Positions 21,411-34,239 of a stretch of 64,000 nucleotides of DNA are shown piece after piece. Origin of the DNA: Vombatus ursinus (Eukaryota; Chordata; Mammalia; Diprotodontia; Vombatidae); contig NW_020947390.1 in NCBI RefSeq assembly GCF_900497805.2, forward strand, positions 2,817,145 through 2,881,144, written 5' to 3'. A program made the translations under genes and the position numbers. Within the stretch, counting starts at the first letter, position 1; the number at the start of each line of letters is the position of its first letter. Below the pieces are notes generated by a model that saw only the letters and a list, made by a program, of their open reading frames with translations, did no database searches and was not told where the DNA came from.

Positions 21411-22718
21411 GATTAGATCCATGTATTCATCCAGTTAGTTATGTAAAACAAGTGAGAGGTCCAAGTCTGATTATGGTCATCTAGTCTAGAACTGAAATAG
21501 AATTCATGTACTTTCTTAGCTCAAGGATAAGGTTTTATCTCTGAGATTTAAAAGTGAGCTTTCCATCTATGTAATAAAAACCATTTGGTCGACTGACATA
21601 ATTAAAAGTCACACTAAGAAGTTAAGTGATTTATATCAAAATCTACAAAGTACAAAATAACTGAGAAAATAGGATTTGAAACAATATTTTTTTTGCAGAA
21701 TTAAACTGACAGAATATTCTGTTATGTGTTAGGAGTTTTTTTGTTTGACTTAATATGCATTAAATGTCCCAGCTTGCCACTTAGTGTATAAACTAAAGCT
21801 TCACATAGCATTCAAAAACAAGCTAGTTCAATGACTTGTCAACTTCCTCATCTCTCCCTTACCCTGCTTTATTACTGTCTCATATCACATCATTTATTTC
21901 AAAATTCACATCACTTGATAATGATGGGTAATAGAGAAATTATATTTGCATTTTTAAATTCAGCAACATATAAATGTATATAATGCATGAAAGACTTCCA
22001 TGAGGCAAAATGTTTGTTGAATAATATGTTTATTGAATTGGTAAGTGGGACTTGAATACAGATCTTCTGGCTCCAAAACCAGTGTTTTTTTTACTCTACT
22101 TAATTGGCTTCCATATTAATTTCTTCTTCTAAATTGTTAGTGTGTGTATGTGTGTGTGTGTGGGTGGGTGTGGGTGTGAGTGTGTGTGTATACATGCATG
22201 CAGTGGATTCTTTCAATCAAAGATTTGGTTAATGCATAAAAATGTTTTATCATTCCTTCCTTCTTTATGCAATGACTTCCAAATATGTATTGGTCCATGT
22301 TAGTATGCAAAATGAGTGGTAGAACTGTTAATCAAATATCGTAATCAAATATATTTGATTACTCTAGTTGCTTACTCATAAGACAGCTTTCAACAATATC
22401 CTGCACACTTCTTGAGGATAGGAATTGTTTTTTTTTGGTTTGGTTTTTTTGGTCCTCATTTAATGAACACTTAAGATTGTACATAAATTTCTCCATGTGA
22501 ATGGTTCCTAATAATTATTTTATTGCTTTGTAGTTAATTCCTATCAATTTCCAAAAACTTGCCTTCAAGTGCTGCGAGCAACTTTGGAATATGGATTGTT
22601 CCGTACTATAATTTAAGGAAAAGGTGTGAAATAATGGAAATGTAAAATATCTATGGCTTCACACCAAATATTTATATGAGGTGTTTGTTACCAAAAAGGA
22701 CTAATAATAGTGTAACTG
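21411..22718. other. Mostly unique sequence; MIR remnant and TG repeat
   Basis: No gene is visible. About 22040-22115 resembles an antisense MIR head ('gatcttctggctccaaaacc'). A GT microsatellite is at 22141-22200. The right edge (22703-22718) is the left target-site duplication of the next element. Confidence 0.45.
22141..22200. repeat. (TG)n microsatellite
   Basis: Alternating TG with TGGG interruptions, no element context. Confidence 0.9.
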
Positions 22719-23110
22719 GGGTGGAGCCAAGATGGCAGAGTAAAAGCAGTGACTTGCTTGAGTCCTCCCCCAAATCTTGTAAAATACCTGTAAAAAAAAA
22801 GCACCTGTAAAATGACTCTAAACAAATTCTATATCAGTAGAACCCACAAAAAGAAAGAGTAAAATAAATTTCCAGCCCAAGACAACCTGAATGGTTGATG
22901 GGAAAGGTCTGTTGTGTAAGGCTGGGGTACACAGTGTGGGTACACAGGTGAAGATAGGGCCCCAGCAAAACTGGAGCAGGCCTCAGGGTACTGAATCACT
23001 GGCAGCTGTGGCAGTTTCAAGACTTCTCAACCCACAAATGCCAAAGACAGCTTAGAAAATCAGGAGGAAAGGTCTATCAGACCTGCGTGAGAGAGGAGCA
23101 TGGTCTAGCC

Positions 23111-23395
23111 CTAGCCCTGGTACAAACCTAGGGTGACAGCAGCAGCAGAGGCTGCTTCTGTAGCTCTCAGCTCACTGATGTGGAGGGATCCAGTGGCTGA
23201 AGGGAACTGCAGAGATCTCTTTGCTGGTGCTGACACAGGATTCTCTTGCTTTGCCCATGCTTGAATCTGTGTCACAGTCCTGGATGGTGGTCCTGGGGTG
23301 AAGAGGAGTGCTGGTATAGTGGAGCTTGTGGTGGCAGTGGAAAGGGAATCCTCCTCACAGTTCCAAGGCATAAAATAGTGCTTATGGTCACTCAT
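23111..23395 (-). other. 94-codon antisense ORF in HAL1-like 5' UTR
   Basis: A minus-strand frame starts 205 bp upstream of the ORF1 ATG. It has the same start and phase as the frame at 41665-41952: both open MSDHK, both contain NCEED, and the shared core includes RTVTQIQA and AKQENP. No intervening stop in either copy, although ORF1 is broken in both. C-termini diverge. No domain, signal peptide or membrane segment is evident. A hand count over about 54 codons gives roughly 8 synonymous and 16 non-synonymous differences, which does not by itself show selection. Confidence 0.45.
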
Positions 23396-23599
23396 AGATG
23401 AGAGTACAGACCAGGAAAGGAGTAAACACTTCTCCTTTGATCATACTTCCTCAGAAGAACTGAAAATTTAGAGGTCCTTGGAAGTATCTTTGAAAAGAGC
23501 TGCAGAAAACCCCCAAAGCTTGGGAAAGTACACTGTCCACACTGGAAGCAGAGCCCTATCTTAACAAAGAGTTAAAAAGTCAAGTAATTGGCTGGGAAC

Positions 23600-24590
23600 A
23601 TGAGCAAACAGGGGAAAAAACTCAGACTATAGATTCTTACTTTGGTGACAAAGAAGATCAAAACACATAGCTAAAAGAAAACAAAGTCAAAGCTCCTACA
23701 TCCAAAGCCTCCAAGAAAAATATGAATTGGTCTCAGGCCATAGAAGAGCTCAAGAAGGATTTTGAAAATCAAGTAAAAGAAGTAGAGAGAAATTGGGAAG
23801 AGAAAGGAAAGTAATGCAAGAAAATCATGAAAAATGAGTCAACAGCTTGCTAAAGGAGACCCAAAAGATACTGAAGAAAATATCTTAAAAATAGACAAAC
23901 CCAAATGGCAAAAGAAGTCCAAAAAGCCAATGAGGAGAAGAATGTCTTAAAAAGCAGAATTGGACAAATGGAAAATAATTCCTTAAAAATGAGAATGGAG
24001 CAAATGGAAGCTAATGACTCTATGAGAAATCAAAAAATTATAAAACAAAGCCAAAAGAATGAAAAAATAGAAGACAATGTGAAATATCTCATTGGAAAAA
24101 CAACTGACCTAGAAAATAGATCCAAGAGAGATAATTTAAAAATTATCAGATTACCTAAAATCCATAATCAGAAAAGAGCCTAGACATCATCTTTCAAGAA
24201 ATTATCAAGGAAAACTGCCTTGATATTCTAGAACCAGAGGGTAAAATGGAAATTGAAAAAATTCACTGACCACCTCCTGAAGGAGATCCAAAAATGAAAA
24301 CTCCTAGGAATATTGTAGCCAAATTCCAGAGTTCCCAGGTCCAGGAGAAAACATTGCAAGCAGCCAGAAAGAAAGAATTCAAGTACTGTGGAAACACAAT
24401 CATGATAACACAAGATTTAGCAGCTTCTACAGTAAGGGACCAGAGGCTTGGAATATGATATTCCGGATGTCAAAGGAACTAGGATTAATACCAAGAATCA
24501 CCTACCCAGAAAAACTGAGTATAATCCTTTAGGGGGAAAATGGATATTCAAAGAAATACAGACTTTCAAGTATATATATCGTACAAGGCA
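23600..24590 (+). pseudogene. HAL1-like ORF1 remnant
   Basis: ATG at 23600 (MSKQGKK). A shift follows, after which the frame TIDSYFGDKEDQN is recognised. The coiled coil and RRM are in the 93-codon frame 23905-24183 (VQKANEEKNVLKSRIGQMEN, LIGKTTDLENRSKRDNLKII). The C-terminal domain follows near 24290-24530 (PRNIVAKFQSSQVQEKTLQA). Against the L1 ORF1 at 6070 the domain order is the same. Several stops and indels. Confidence 0.88.
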
Positions 24591-25385
24591 AGTTGGATAT
24601 GAAAGGATGATATCTAAAAAATAAAATTGAGGAATGAGAAAGAGGATTGTACTGGGAGAAGGAGGAAGGGAGAGGTAGAATGGGGTAAATTATCTCACAT
24701 AAAAGAGGCAAAACAAGCTTTTACAGTGGAGGGGAAGAGGGGGGATGTGAGAGGGAATAAATGAATCTTACTCTCATTAGATTTGGCTTAAGGAGAGAAT
24801 AACACACACACTCATTTGGGTATGGAAATCTATCTTACCCTAGATGAAAAGAGGGTGGAAGCAGATAAAAGAGGGGGGCAGATTGGGGGAGGGGGTAATC
24901 AGAAGCAAATGCTTTTGAGGAGTGACAGGGTCAAAGGAGAGATTAGAATAAACAAAAGGTAGGATAGGATGGAGGAAATATAGTTAGTCTTTCATAACAT
25001 GACTATTATGGAAGTGTTTTGCATGATTACAGATGTATAATATGTTGAATTGCTTGCCTTCTCAATGAGGGTGGGTGGGGAGGGAGGGAGAGAATTTGGA
25101 ACTCAAAAAATTTTAAAAACAAATGTTAAAAATTGTTTTTACATACATAGAATCTATCCTGCCCTACAGGAAAATAGAAGGGGAAGGGGATAAGAGAAGT
25201 GGGGGTGATAGAAGGGAAGGCAGATTCGGGGAAGGGGTATTCAGAATGCATGCCATCTTGGCATTGGGGAGGAGACAGACAGAGAGAAAATTTGGAATTC
25301 AAAATCTTAGGGAAGTGAATGTTGAAAACTAAAAATAAATAAATTAATTTTAAAAAAGGAAAAAAAACCCACAATAATGTAACTG

Positions 25386-26034
25386 ATTTTTAAAAGCAAA
25401 CATACCAGAATTTATGTATCAAATTGAATCTAGTTATAGAAAAAAAGTTTTAACAGATGCTTTATTTTCATTTCCCAATTATTACTCACAGTCTTCCTCT
25501 CCCCCAATAATGAAGTAAAATAAACCTATACATTGACCATATCTGACAATATATGCCTCTGTTGGTACCTGCTTTGCTGAGATGGAAGAGTGTTTAACCC
25601 TTAGTCCTCTGAAATTGAAGTTAATCAGAGTTTTTCTGATAAGAGTTCTTTAAAAAAAAAACTAACTTAATGGACCTGTTAAGAAATTTGTGACACATAT
25701 ATAATCAATGATATACTTTTCAGACATGCAACATTTTGAGGCCTGCTCCAAGTTTGCTATAATGCCCTCCTTTAATTTTTCAAAATGACTTTCCCTTTTG
25801 TTAGTATGTACTTGCAAACCTCTGCAAACATGAAAATTTGCCATACAAAGAATAGAGGATTGCATATGAAACCATGAATTTCCACTGCATATCATTTAGT
25901 TTTAAAGCATATTTAACATTTAACATATTAGTTCCATCACTACTCAGCTTATCTGTGTCCATTTCTGCATTGCTTTCTGCTGTCATTTTGAAAAATTGAT
26001 TTATTGACATTCTTTAACTTTCTTCCTTTTTTGT
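25386..26034. other. No recognisable gene or repeat
   Basis: AT-rich stretch. The antisense frames at 25662-25895 and 25801-26010 match nothing I know. Parts could be a very old L1 3' UTR. Confidence 0.35.
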
Positions 26035-29000
26035 TATCTTCATCACTAACATTTTTTGTTTTTATGTTTTCTAGTTCTATAAAATAACCTTTTGGTGGTT
26101 TGATTGATATGGAACTGATTCTGTAATTTAATTTAGGTTGTTATAATTTGTAAAAAGAAATGGCCACATCCAATGAAACTAAGAGTAATTAATATCTCTC
26201 CAACTATTTTTCCATTGTTATTTCTGTAAAGAGTGTTTTTCAGAGGTGTCATGTAATTCCTATGTGTATCTTGAAAGGCAAATTTCTAGATGTCTTATAC
26301 ATTCTGTAGTAATTTTGAGTGGAATTCTTATTTAGCTTCTTTCTGTTAAGAGAACTAATGTTGATAGACTTAGCCCTTCTTGTTTCAATTAATTTTTAGT
26401 TGAGTCTTTTGGGTTCTTTAAGTATCCCTTCATATCATCTGTAAAACGTGATTTTATTTCTTCTTTACCTATGATTATTTCCTGTTTCTTTTTCTCACTG
26501 CCGTTGTCCACCTTCTAATACTGTTAAATACTAAGTCACAATGGGTATCTTTGTTTCACTTCTGAATTTATTTAAGAGGAATTTAGTTTATCTCCACTAC
26601 ATAGCTTTTGACCTTAGATTTGTAACATTTATAATTTTAAGGAAAGACCTATTTGTTTTCATGTGTTCTTGTGCTTTAAGCAAAAGTGTGTGGTGCATTT
26701 TATCAAAACTTTTTTCTACATCTATTGATGTAGAATATAATTTTTGTTTATTTTATTATCAACATGAGTAATTAAGTTTGTGGTTTTCTAATATTATATA
26801 AATTATGAATTCATGGCATAAATTCAACCTGATCATAGTCTATAATCTTTGTGATTTGTTGTTTTGGTTTCTTTCCTAATATTTTATTTAAAATTTTCAC
26901 ATCTATGTTCATTAGGAAAATTGTCCTATACTTATGTTTCATTGTTTTGACTCCCCATGGTTTATGTATCAGGATCATATCAAAGAATTTGGTAGGATCT
27001 CTTCTATTGCTATTTTTGAAGAGTTTCTGTAACATTGCAATTAATTGTTTTTGAATCTTTAATAAAATTCATTGATGAATACATGTGGTCTAGTTTTTTT
27101 TCTTTACAAGTTCATTCATGCCTCTAAGTTTCTTCTAAAATTAGGTTGTTTATAAATTCTCTATATCTTGTTCTATTAGTCTGGCTATTTTATATTTCAT
27201 TAATCTTAATATATTTCATTTATGATGTTGGCTTTATAAGCATATTTTCCGCCTGTCTGCAATCCTCTTGACTTCTCCATCATGCCTCAGGAACTTCTTC
27301 ACATGATACAAGATCGTATCAGTACTGGATTTCTGCCCACGGAGCCCTCCTCTCCCTCTGATTGGAGAAAGGAGAAATCTCCTCCCAGAACTTGACTGTC
27401 CTCCTCTAGACTTCTCCCTCATGCCTCTGTGCTGGATGATTTCCCCTCTTTCCTGTTTTTCTGCTTCCTTTTTTACATTGTCTTCCTCCATTAAATTGTA
27501 AGCTCCTTGAGAGCAGGGACTGCCTTTTCCCTTTCTTTGTATCCCTAATACTTAGCACAGTACTTGGCACATAATACATCATTAATATTTGTTGATTGAC
27601 ACATATAGTTGGGTAAAATAATTCCTAGTAAAATCTTTTATTTCTTCATTTCTGGTGAATTCTTTTTCATTTTTTATATTGGTGATTTGGTCTCTTCTTC
27701 TCACATTAGGTAATGGTTTATTTTTTTTTAAATGCTCCTAGTTTTATTGAATTTTTTTTGTTTTCAATTTTGTTAATCTTTTTTTATTTTCATAACTTAC
27801 AATTTGGTTTTTAGGATTTAAAAAATATTTTTTTTAGTATTTTTAGTTGCATTCTCAATTCTTTGACCATTCTTTCTCTTTTTTGTCATTGTTAATAAAT
27901 GTATAGAAATAGAAAATTTTCCCCTAAGTACTATTTTGGTTGTATCCTTAGAATCTTGGAATGTTTTCTCATTGTTGTTCTTGTTTTTAATAAAATCATC
28001 TATTATTTCTCTAATTTATTTTTTGACCCATCAGTTTTTAAGGTTATTATCTAGTCTCCAGGGAATTTTAAATATTTTTCCAATTGTCATTGACTTAATA
28101 TAGTTTTATTGCATTATGAGCATTAAAATGCATATGATACTTTTGTCTTCTACATTTTTGTGACTTTTTAAAGACATGGTTGATTTTTGATAACTTGGCA
28201 TCCACAGCTGAAAAATATAATACTCTTTTCTGTCTCCATTTAGGAATCATGAATCTATCATATCTAATTTTTCTAAAATTTTATTCAAATTTCAACTTTT
28301 TTCTTGCTTATTTTTAGTTAGATTTATCTAGGACTTATCAGTTAAATTGAGGTCCTCCACTATTACAGTTTTATTGCTTATTTGTCTTTGTAAGTCATTT
28401 AGTTTTTCCTTTAAGACTTTTTGAACCACATCATTGCTTGCATATATGTTAATTATTAAAATCAATTCATTGTCTATGTTATCTTTCAGCAAAATGTAGT
28501 TTCTCTCTATCTCTATTCAATTTTTGCTGTTGCCCTGAAATCATAATTGCCATCCCTGCTTTTGTGTGTGTGTTCAGTTAGGACAATACATTTTGCTCAC
28601 AGCTTTCATTTTAACTCCAGTGATTCCTTATTTTTTAGTATGTTTCTTATAAACATATCACTAGATTTTACTCTCTAATCTATTGTATAATCTCTTCCAT
28701 TTTGTGTGTGAATATATCCTATTCATATTCAGAGTTATAATAGTTAATTATTTATTTCCCTTTATTCTATTTTATTACAATTTTCCTTCTTTATAATCTT
28801 CACTCTCTGTTTATTTCTGTGTTACCCTTCCTTTAATTTTTTCCCTTTTAACTTTCTCTTCACTATCCCCTCTACAACTACGAGGTTTGTTTTTCTTATG
28901 ACTAATCTTTCTTTAAACCTACCCTTCCTCTTATATTGCCTTTTCTCCTCTTATTTATATCTGTATCTTTTTGAATTGAATATATTTGTACATCAAACTG

Positions 29001-29150
29001 TGGGTGGATGTATATGAATTCTGCCCTCTTTTGATCCATATAGATGAAAATGAAGTTCAAGTGACACATACTCTCTCTACTCCTTCAATATTTGCATATT
29101 ATTTTACTTATGTAATCCAATGATATATTTTAAGTTCTCCTATCTTTACT
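26035..29150 (-). mobile_element. Old L1, ORF2 and part of inter-ORF spacer
   Basis: Decayed L1 read on minus. The 74-codon frame 26811-27035 holds the RT stretch 'YRTIFLMNIDVKILNKILGK' followed by KPKQQITKIIDYDQVEFMP (family: [25 protein letters not shown]). The endonuclease C-end lies near 28200-28330 and its N-end near 28650, and the spacer near 28790-29150. Divergence is much higher than in the L1s at 5.4 and 12.2 kb. Interrupted at 27235-27605 by an L2-tailed insert. Confidence 0.85.
27235..27605 (+). mobile_element. L2-tailed insertion in old L1
   Basis: The last ~115 bp are the L2-type 3' end: 'ttgtaagctccttgagagca', 'gggactgccttttccctttc', 'ttagcacagtacttggcaca' and terminus 'aatatttgttgattga'. 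The preceding ~250 bp ('cttgacttctccatcatgcc' and on) is C/T-rich and not L2 coding. L1 text is continuous on both sides of the insert. Could be a truncated L2 with a variant 3' UTR or an L2-mobilised SINE. Confidence 0.65.
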
Positions 29151-29154
29151 TTCT

Positions 29155-29335
29155 ACAAGCCTTGGAAACAGATTGGATGTGGGGAGTGAGATATAATGAA
29201 AAGCCCAGGATGACTCCAGGTTGTAAGACTGAGTGGCTGGGAGGGGAGTGTTTTCCATTACAATAATGGAGAAGGTGGGGAAAGAGTTTCAGGGGAAAGA
29301 TGATGAGTTCCATTTTGGACATACTGAGTTACATC
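29155..29335 (-). mobile_element. L2-clade LINE fragment
   Basis: 'ggaaacagattggatgtggg', 'ggatgactccaggttgtaag' and 'gggaaagatgatgagttcca' match in order the antisense of the L2 ORF2 block coding for the RNLGVILD-type sequence (compare 50090-50190 and 53940-54060). Confidence 0.75.
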
Positions 29336-29489
29336 ATTTCATCCCAACTCAACCTCTCCCCTCTCTTAGAAACCCACAAATACCCCAAAAACCCTTCAAC
29401 TGTTGCCTATTTCTTGCTAAAAAAAACACCTACAGCAGTAATCATGATATAAGAACTTCTATTCTTTGTTCCAATCTATCTTATTTTAA

Positions 29490-32395
29490 TAATATTTTAT
29501 TTTTCCCCAATTAGAGGTTAAATTTTTTGACTTTTTTTTTTAAAGTTTTGAGTTTCAGATCTGTTCTCCCTCCCTGCTTCTCTTCTCCACTCCCTGAGAC
29601 AGTGAGTAATGCAATATAGGTTATACACATGCAATCATGTAAAACATTTCCATATTATTCATTTTGTGCAAGAAGATTCACATAAACAAACAAAGAAATA
29701 AAAAGATACTATGCTTCAGTCTGTATTCAGATAACATCAGTTCTTTCTCTGGAGGTGGATAGCATGTTTCATTATGAGTGCTTTGGGATTGTCTTGGATC
29801 ATTGCATTGCTGAGAATAGCTAAGTCATTGATCGTCATGCAATATTGCTGTTACTGTGTATGATATTCTTCTGGTTCAGTTCACTTTACATCAGTTCATG
29901 TGAATTTTTTCTAGGTTTTTCTAAAAATCATCCTGCTTGTGATGTCTTGTAACACAATAATATTCTACCACAATCATATATCTTAGCTTATTCAGCCATT
30001 CTCCAATTGATGGACATCCTTTCAATTTTCAGTTCTTAGCTACTACAAAAAGAGCTGTTATAATTATTTTTGTACAAATAGGTCCTTTCCCCTTTTAAAA
30101 ATCTCTTTGGAATATAGACCTAGGAAAAGTATAGCTGGATCAAAGGGTATGCACAGTTTGGTTGAACTTTGGGCACAGTTCCAAGTTGTTCTCCAGAATG
30201 GTTGGATCAGTTCACAATTCCACCAACAGTGCATTAGTGTCTGTTTTCCCACATCCTTTTCGACATTTTTCATTTAACTTTTTTTGTTATATAAGCCAAT
30301 CTGAAAAGTGTGAGGTGGTAGTTCAGAGTTGTTTTAATTTGTATTTCTCTAATCAATAACCATTCAGAGCATCTTTTCATATGACTATAGATAGTTTTGA
30401 TTTCTTTGTTTGGAAACTTCCTGTTCATATGTTTGACCACTTATCAATTGGGGAATGGCTTGTATTCATATAAATTTGACTCAGTTCTCTATATATTTGA
30501 GAAATGAAGCCTTTATCAGAGATACTTGTTGCAAAAAAATTCCCTTACTTTTCTGCTTTCCTTATAATTTTCATTGAATTGTTTTGTTTGTGTAAAAACT
30601 GTTAGATTTCATATAATCAGAATTATCTATCTTACATTTTGTAATGTTCTCTATATCTTGTTTGGTCCTAAATTCTTCCCTTATCCATAGATTTGACAGG
30701 TAAACTATACCATGCTCTCTTAATTTGCTCATGTGTAAATCATGTGCCTATTTTGGCCTTACCTTGGTATATGGTGTGAGATATTGGTTGGTAACTAGTT
30801 TCTGCCTACTGTTTTCCAGTTTCCCCAACAATTTTTATAAAATTATGAGTTTTTTTGTTACAAAAATTTAGATCTTTGAGCTTATCATGTACTAGATTAC
30901 TATGGTCATTTACTATAATGTATTTTATTATATAATTGTATTAAATTATATAATGCGATTTTATAATCTGTTCCACTGATCTACCACTCTATTTCTTAGC
31001 CAGTACCAGATTGTTTTAATAATTACTGCTTTATAATATAGTTTGAGATCTAGTATGGCTAGACTACTTCCCTTTACATTTTCTTTTCATTGATTCCCTT
31101 GATATCCTTGACTTTTTGTTCTTCCACATAAATTTTGTTATTATTTTTTCTGGCTCTTTAAAATAATTTTTTTGGTAGTTAGACTGGCGTGGCACCGAAT
31201 AAGTAGATTAATTAAGGTAGAATTGTCAGTTTTATTATATTGGCTTGGCTAACCCATGAGCAATTAATATTTTTCCAATTGTTTAGATATGGCTTTATTT
31301 GTGAGAAAAGTGTTCCTGGGTTTGTTTTCATAGGTAGACTCTCAAGTATTTGATGTGTTGTATACAGTTATTTTTAAAAGAAGTTTCTCATTTTATCTCT
31401 TCCTGCTGGACATTGTTGCTAATATATAGAAATACTGATGATTTCTGTGGATTTATTTTGTGTCCTACAACTTTACTAAGGTTGTTAATCATTTCCACTA
31501 GTTTTTTTTAGTTGATTCTCAACGTATAACATCATATCATCTGCAAAGAGTGATAACTTTGTTTTTTCATTGCATATTCTAATTCCTTCAATTTCCTTTT
31601 TTTCTTATTGCTATAGTTAGCATCTCCAGTACAATATTTAATAATAGAGATGATAGCAGGCAGCCTTGCTTCACCCTGATTGTACTGAGAAGACTTCTAG
31701 CTTATCCCCATTACAGATAATGCTTGCTGATGGTTTTAGATAAATATTACTTATCATTTTAATGTAAGCTCCATTTATTCCTTTGCTCTCTAGCTTTTTA
31801 ATAGGAATGGGTATTGTGTTTTGTCAAAGACTTTTTCTGCATGTACTGAGATAATTATACGATTTCTGTTGACTTTGTTTTTGATATGGTCAATTATGTT
31901 CATAGTTTTCCTAATATTGAACCAGCCCTGTTGTACTCTTGGTATAAATCCCACCTGACCATAGTGTATGACACTTATAATATATTGCTGTACTCTCATT
32001 TGCTAATATTTTATTTAAATTTTTGCATCAATTTTCATTAGGGAAATTGGTCTGTAGTTTTATTTTTCTGTTTTTGCTCTTTCTGGTTTAGGTATCAGCA
32101 CCATATGTGTGCCATAAAAGGATTGTGGTAGGACTCCTCCTTTGCCTAGTTTTCCAAATAGTTTAATGTAGTATCGGAATTAACTGTTCTCTAAATGTTT
32201 GGTAGAATTAGCTTGTGAATCTATCTGGCCCTGGGGATTTTTTCACAGGAAGTTCATTGGTGGTTTGTTCAATTTCTTTTTCTAAGATTGGGTTATTTAA
32301 GTATTCTATTTCTTGTTCTGTTAATCTTATTTAACTATCATTTTGTAGAAATCTTTCCTTGTTTACTGAAATTGTCCCTTTCATAATTTCTAAGA
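29490..32395 (-). mobile_element. Old L1, 5' truncated (3' UTR to RT)
   Basis: 3' UTR near 29490-29760; C-terminal domain (frame 30064-30273: TLMHCWWNCELIQPFWRTTW); RT in frame 31790-31999 ([20 protein letters not shown], then HIKNKVNRNRIIISVHAEKV, the palm with a decayed D-A-E-K-A-F-D motif A). It stops near the start of the RT domain. Stops and frameshifts are many. 5' truncation is usual for target-primed insertion. Confidence 0.9.
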
Positions 32396-32700
32396 ATGTA
32401 AAAATATTCCATTCCATTCATATCCATAATTTGTTTAGCTACTTCATATTTTTTATTATATTGTTCTATCTCTAAAGATTGATCCCTTGGTAGTTTACTT
32501 GATATGGCACTTTAATTTAGGTGGTATTGTCATTTTTATTGTATTGGCATGGCCTACCCATGAGCAATTGATATTTTTCAGTTATTTAAGTTTGTTTTTA
32601 TTTCTGTAGAGAGTGTTTTATATTTAGATTTTATATAGTTTCTGTGTATGTCTTGGTAAGTATACTCTAAAACATAGTGATCTATTTTTGAGGTTCTGAA
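32396..32700 (-). mobile_element. Old L1 ORF2 fragment
   Basis: 'ttggtagtttacttgatatg', 'ggcatggcctacccatgagc' and 'tatagtttctgtgtatgtct' repeat text already seen at 31170-31340, so this is a separate, adjoining piece of another L1 copy. Confidence 0.75.
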
Positions 32701-33184
32701 TTAGGCATTTGGGGAATGCAAATATTAATAAAATCTGACCCCAAGAACACACTCTAATAGGGAGTACTTCTGGAAGGGTTAGGCCTTTTGTGCCAACAGA
32801 TTTTGTGTCAAGTGCTCTTTTCCAGTTGTGGGTCCAGTTACGGGATACCTTATAACTAACTCTAAACTTCTGAGAAGTATTCCATCTCTCTCTGACTTTG
32901 TCTCTCTCTCTTTCTCTCCTATTTCTTGCACAAAAGAAATGTTTGCACAAACATTTCTTGTACAAAATTGTTGCAGTACATTGTCTCCAGATTATGGCAT
33001 CCTTAAGCTGGTCAGTTTTAATCCCCTTCTTACTTTATCTTATGGTTACAATTCATTTGTCTTAAACTGTTATTCACTAGGTCCTTTGCATCATTAAACA
33101 GTTTGGAAAACCCTCAATGAAGGTAAAAAAGAGCAGAGTTTATCCACACAACTAATATTCCTCTAAGTTTGGAGGTGGACCAAA
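32701..33184. other. Unidentified stretch with a palindrome
   Basis: No gene is evident. A CT-rich run (about 32885-32920) is followed by a near-perfect hairpin: aagaaatgtttg (32934-32945), two bases, caaacatttctt (32948-32959). The block together with about 33449-33540 may be a remnant of an unrecognised repeat. Confidence 0.45.
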
Positions 33185-33192
33185 CTCACAAT

Positions 33193-33440
33193 GTTGTTGT
33201 TGTTCTTCAGTTGTTTCAGTTGACTCTTCATGACCCCATTTGGAGTTTTCTTGGCAGAGATGGCTTGCCATTTCCTTGTCCAACTCATTTTGCAGATGAG
33301 GAAACTGAGGCAAACAGGCTTACATGACCAGGGTCACACAGTTGGTAAGTGATTGAGGCCAGATTTGAATCCAGGAAAATGAGTCTTCCTTACTTTAGGC
33401 CCAGCATTCTATCTACTCTGTCATCTGGCTGTTCCTAAAG
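33193..33440 (-). mobile_element. MAR1-like SINE (tRNA head, BovB/RTE tail)
   Basis: Tail on the left ('gactcttcatgaccccattt', 'cttgccatttccttgtccaa'), CORE-like middle ('gaggaaactgaggcaaacag'), tRNA-derived head on the right. The tail resembles the 3' end of BovB/RTE LINEs. Flanked by CTCACAAT (33185-33192) and CTCATAAT (33441-33448), a one-mismatch target-site duplication. Confidence 0.9.
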
Positions 33441-33448
33441 CTCATAAT

Positions 33449-33800
33449 AGACATTCCCTTACATGGCCCCCTACTAGGTATCAATGGATTCCAAAATTTT
33501 GCAAGAGAAATACATTGAAAGAAAGTGGGAATTCCACAGAGTCTTTAACTTGGTATTTGTTCACAGGCAATTTACATAATTTAGCAGGTGGAAATTTGGA
33601 AAATTTTGATGAAGTAATACAAAAAATAAAAAGTAAGTCAATTCATTGATCCTGGAGGCAGTTTTTTTAATCAACACTATATTAATAAAAAAACAAAGAT
33701 ATAGTGGAACATAAAGCTGGAAGGTGGCATAGTTACAGATAATCATCTTTAATTAATGAGAAGAATTAACCATCTTTATTGCCTACAGAGTAGCAAGCAT
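33449..33800. other. No recognisable feature
   Basis: No coding frame, RNA or repeat that I can name. Confidence 0.35.
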
Positions 33801-33804
33801 GAAG

Positions 33805-34005
33805 ACTTTAGCACCCATAGAGTTAGGTCGAAAGAGATGTCAGAGGCCCGTTGTTTCAATTTCTTGATTTTATAGGTAGGCCCAAAGAAGTTAAATGACT
33901 TGCCTAAGGCACAAAAATAGTAGTCATCTGAGGCAAGGTTTAAAGCCAAGTCCTCTGGTTCCAAAGTCAATGCTCTTTTCCACTGTTATCACAAGGGAAC
34001 AGTAG
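33805..34005 (-). mobile_element. MIR-related SINE
   Basis: Antisense order 'aaagaagttaaatgacttgc', 'aaggtttaaagccaagtcct', 'ggttccaaagtcaatgctct' matches the CORE and tRNA head of MIR-type SINEs. Decayed. Confidence 0.7.
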
Positions 34006-34239
34006 TGCCCTTCATTTTCTTTGTAGGAAGGAGCCCCTAAACAAGAGGCAGAGGAGTGAGCAACCTATCTGCCTGTCTACTTTCATTTCTATACTAGGAG
34101 TTGGGAAGTTTTTGTGACCTTTTGTCGATAATCTTACCTGGACAAAAAGAAATAACTTCTTTCCCTTCTACTTATTTGTGTATTTGTGTCTTGTATATTA
34201 TGAAGTAGAAACAGTGCCAGATTTTGAGTCAAAGAAGAT
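34006..34239. other. No recognisable feature
   Basis: Short unique interval between two SINE remnants; nothing seen. Confidence 0.35.

Larger units (their letters stand above)
22719..25372 (+). mobile_element. HAL1-like half-L1 (ORF1 only)
   Basis: The element begins 'gtggagccaagatggcagag' and ends with the L1 terminus 'gaatgttgaaaactaaaaat' and an A-rich tail. It is flanked by AATAATAGTGTAACTG (22703-22718) and AATAATGTAACTG (25373-25385), a target-site duplication with a 3-base gap. Parts: 5' UTR (about 880 bp), ORF1 (23600-24590), purine-rich inter-ORF spacer (about 24600-25100) and 3' UTR. ORF2 is absent, not merely broken. The 2.65-kb architecture equals that of 39344-42299. HAL1 elements are known in mammals as L1 derivatives keeping ORF1 only and moving in trans. 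Confidence 0.85.

Noticed and set aside
27234-27491. 85-codon Arg/Glu-rich minus-strand frame
   Set aside because: Antisense of a C/T-rich body of an L2-tailed repeat; composition alone explains it.
32828-33097. 89-codon plus-strand frame in the unnamed block
   Set aside because: No motif, no homolog I know, and a CT-rich low-complexity start; probably chance.
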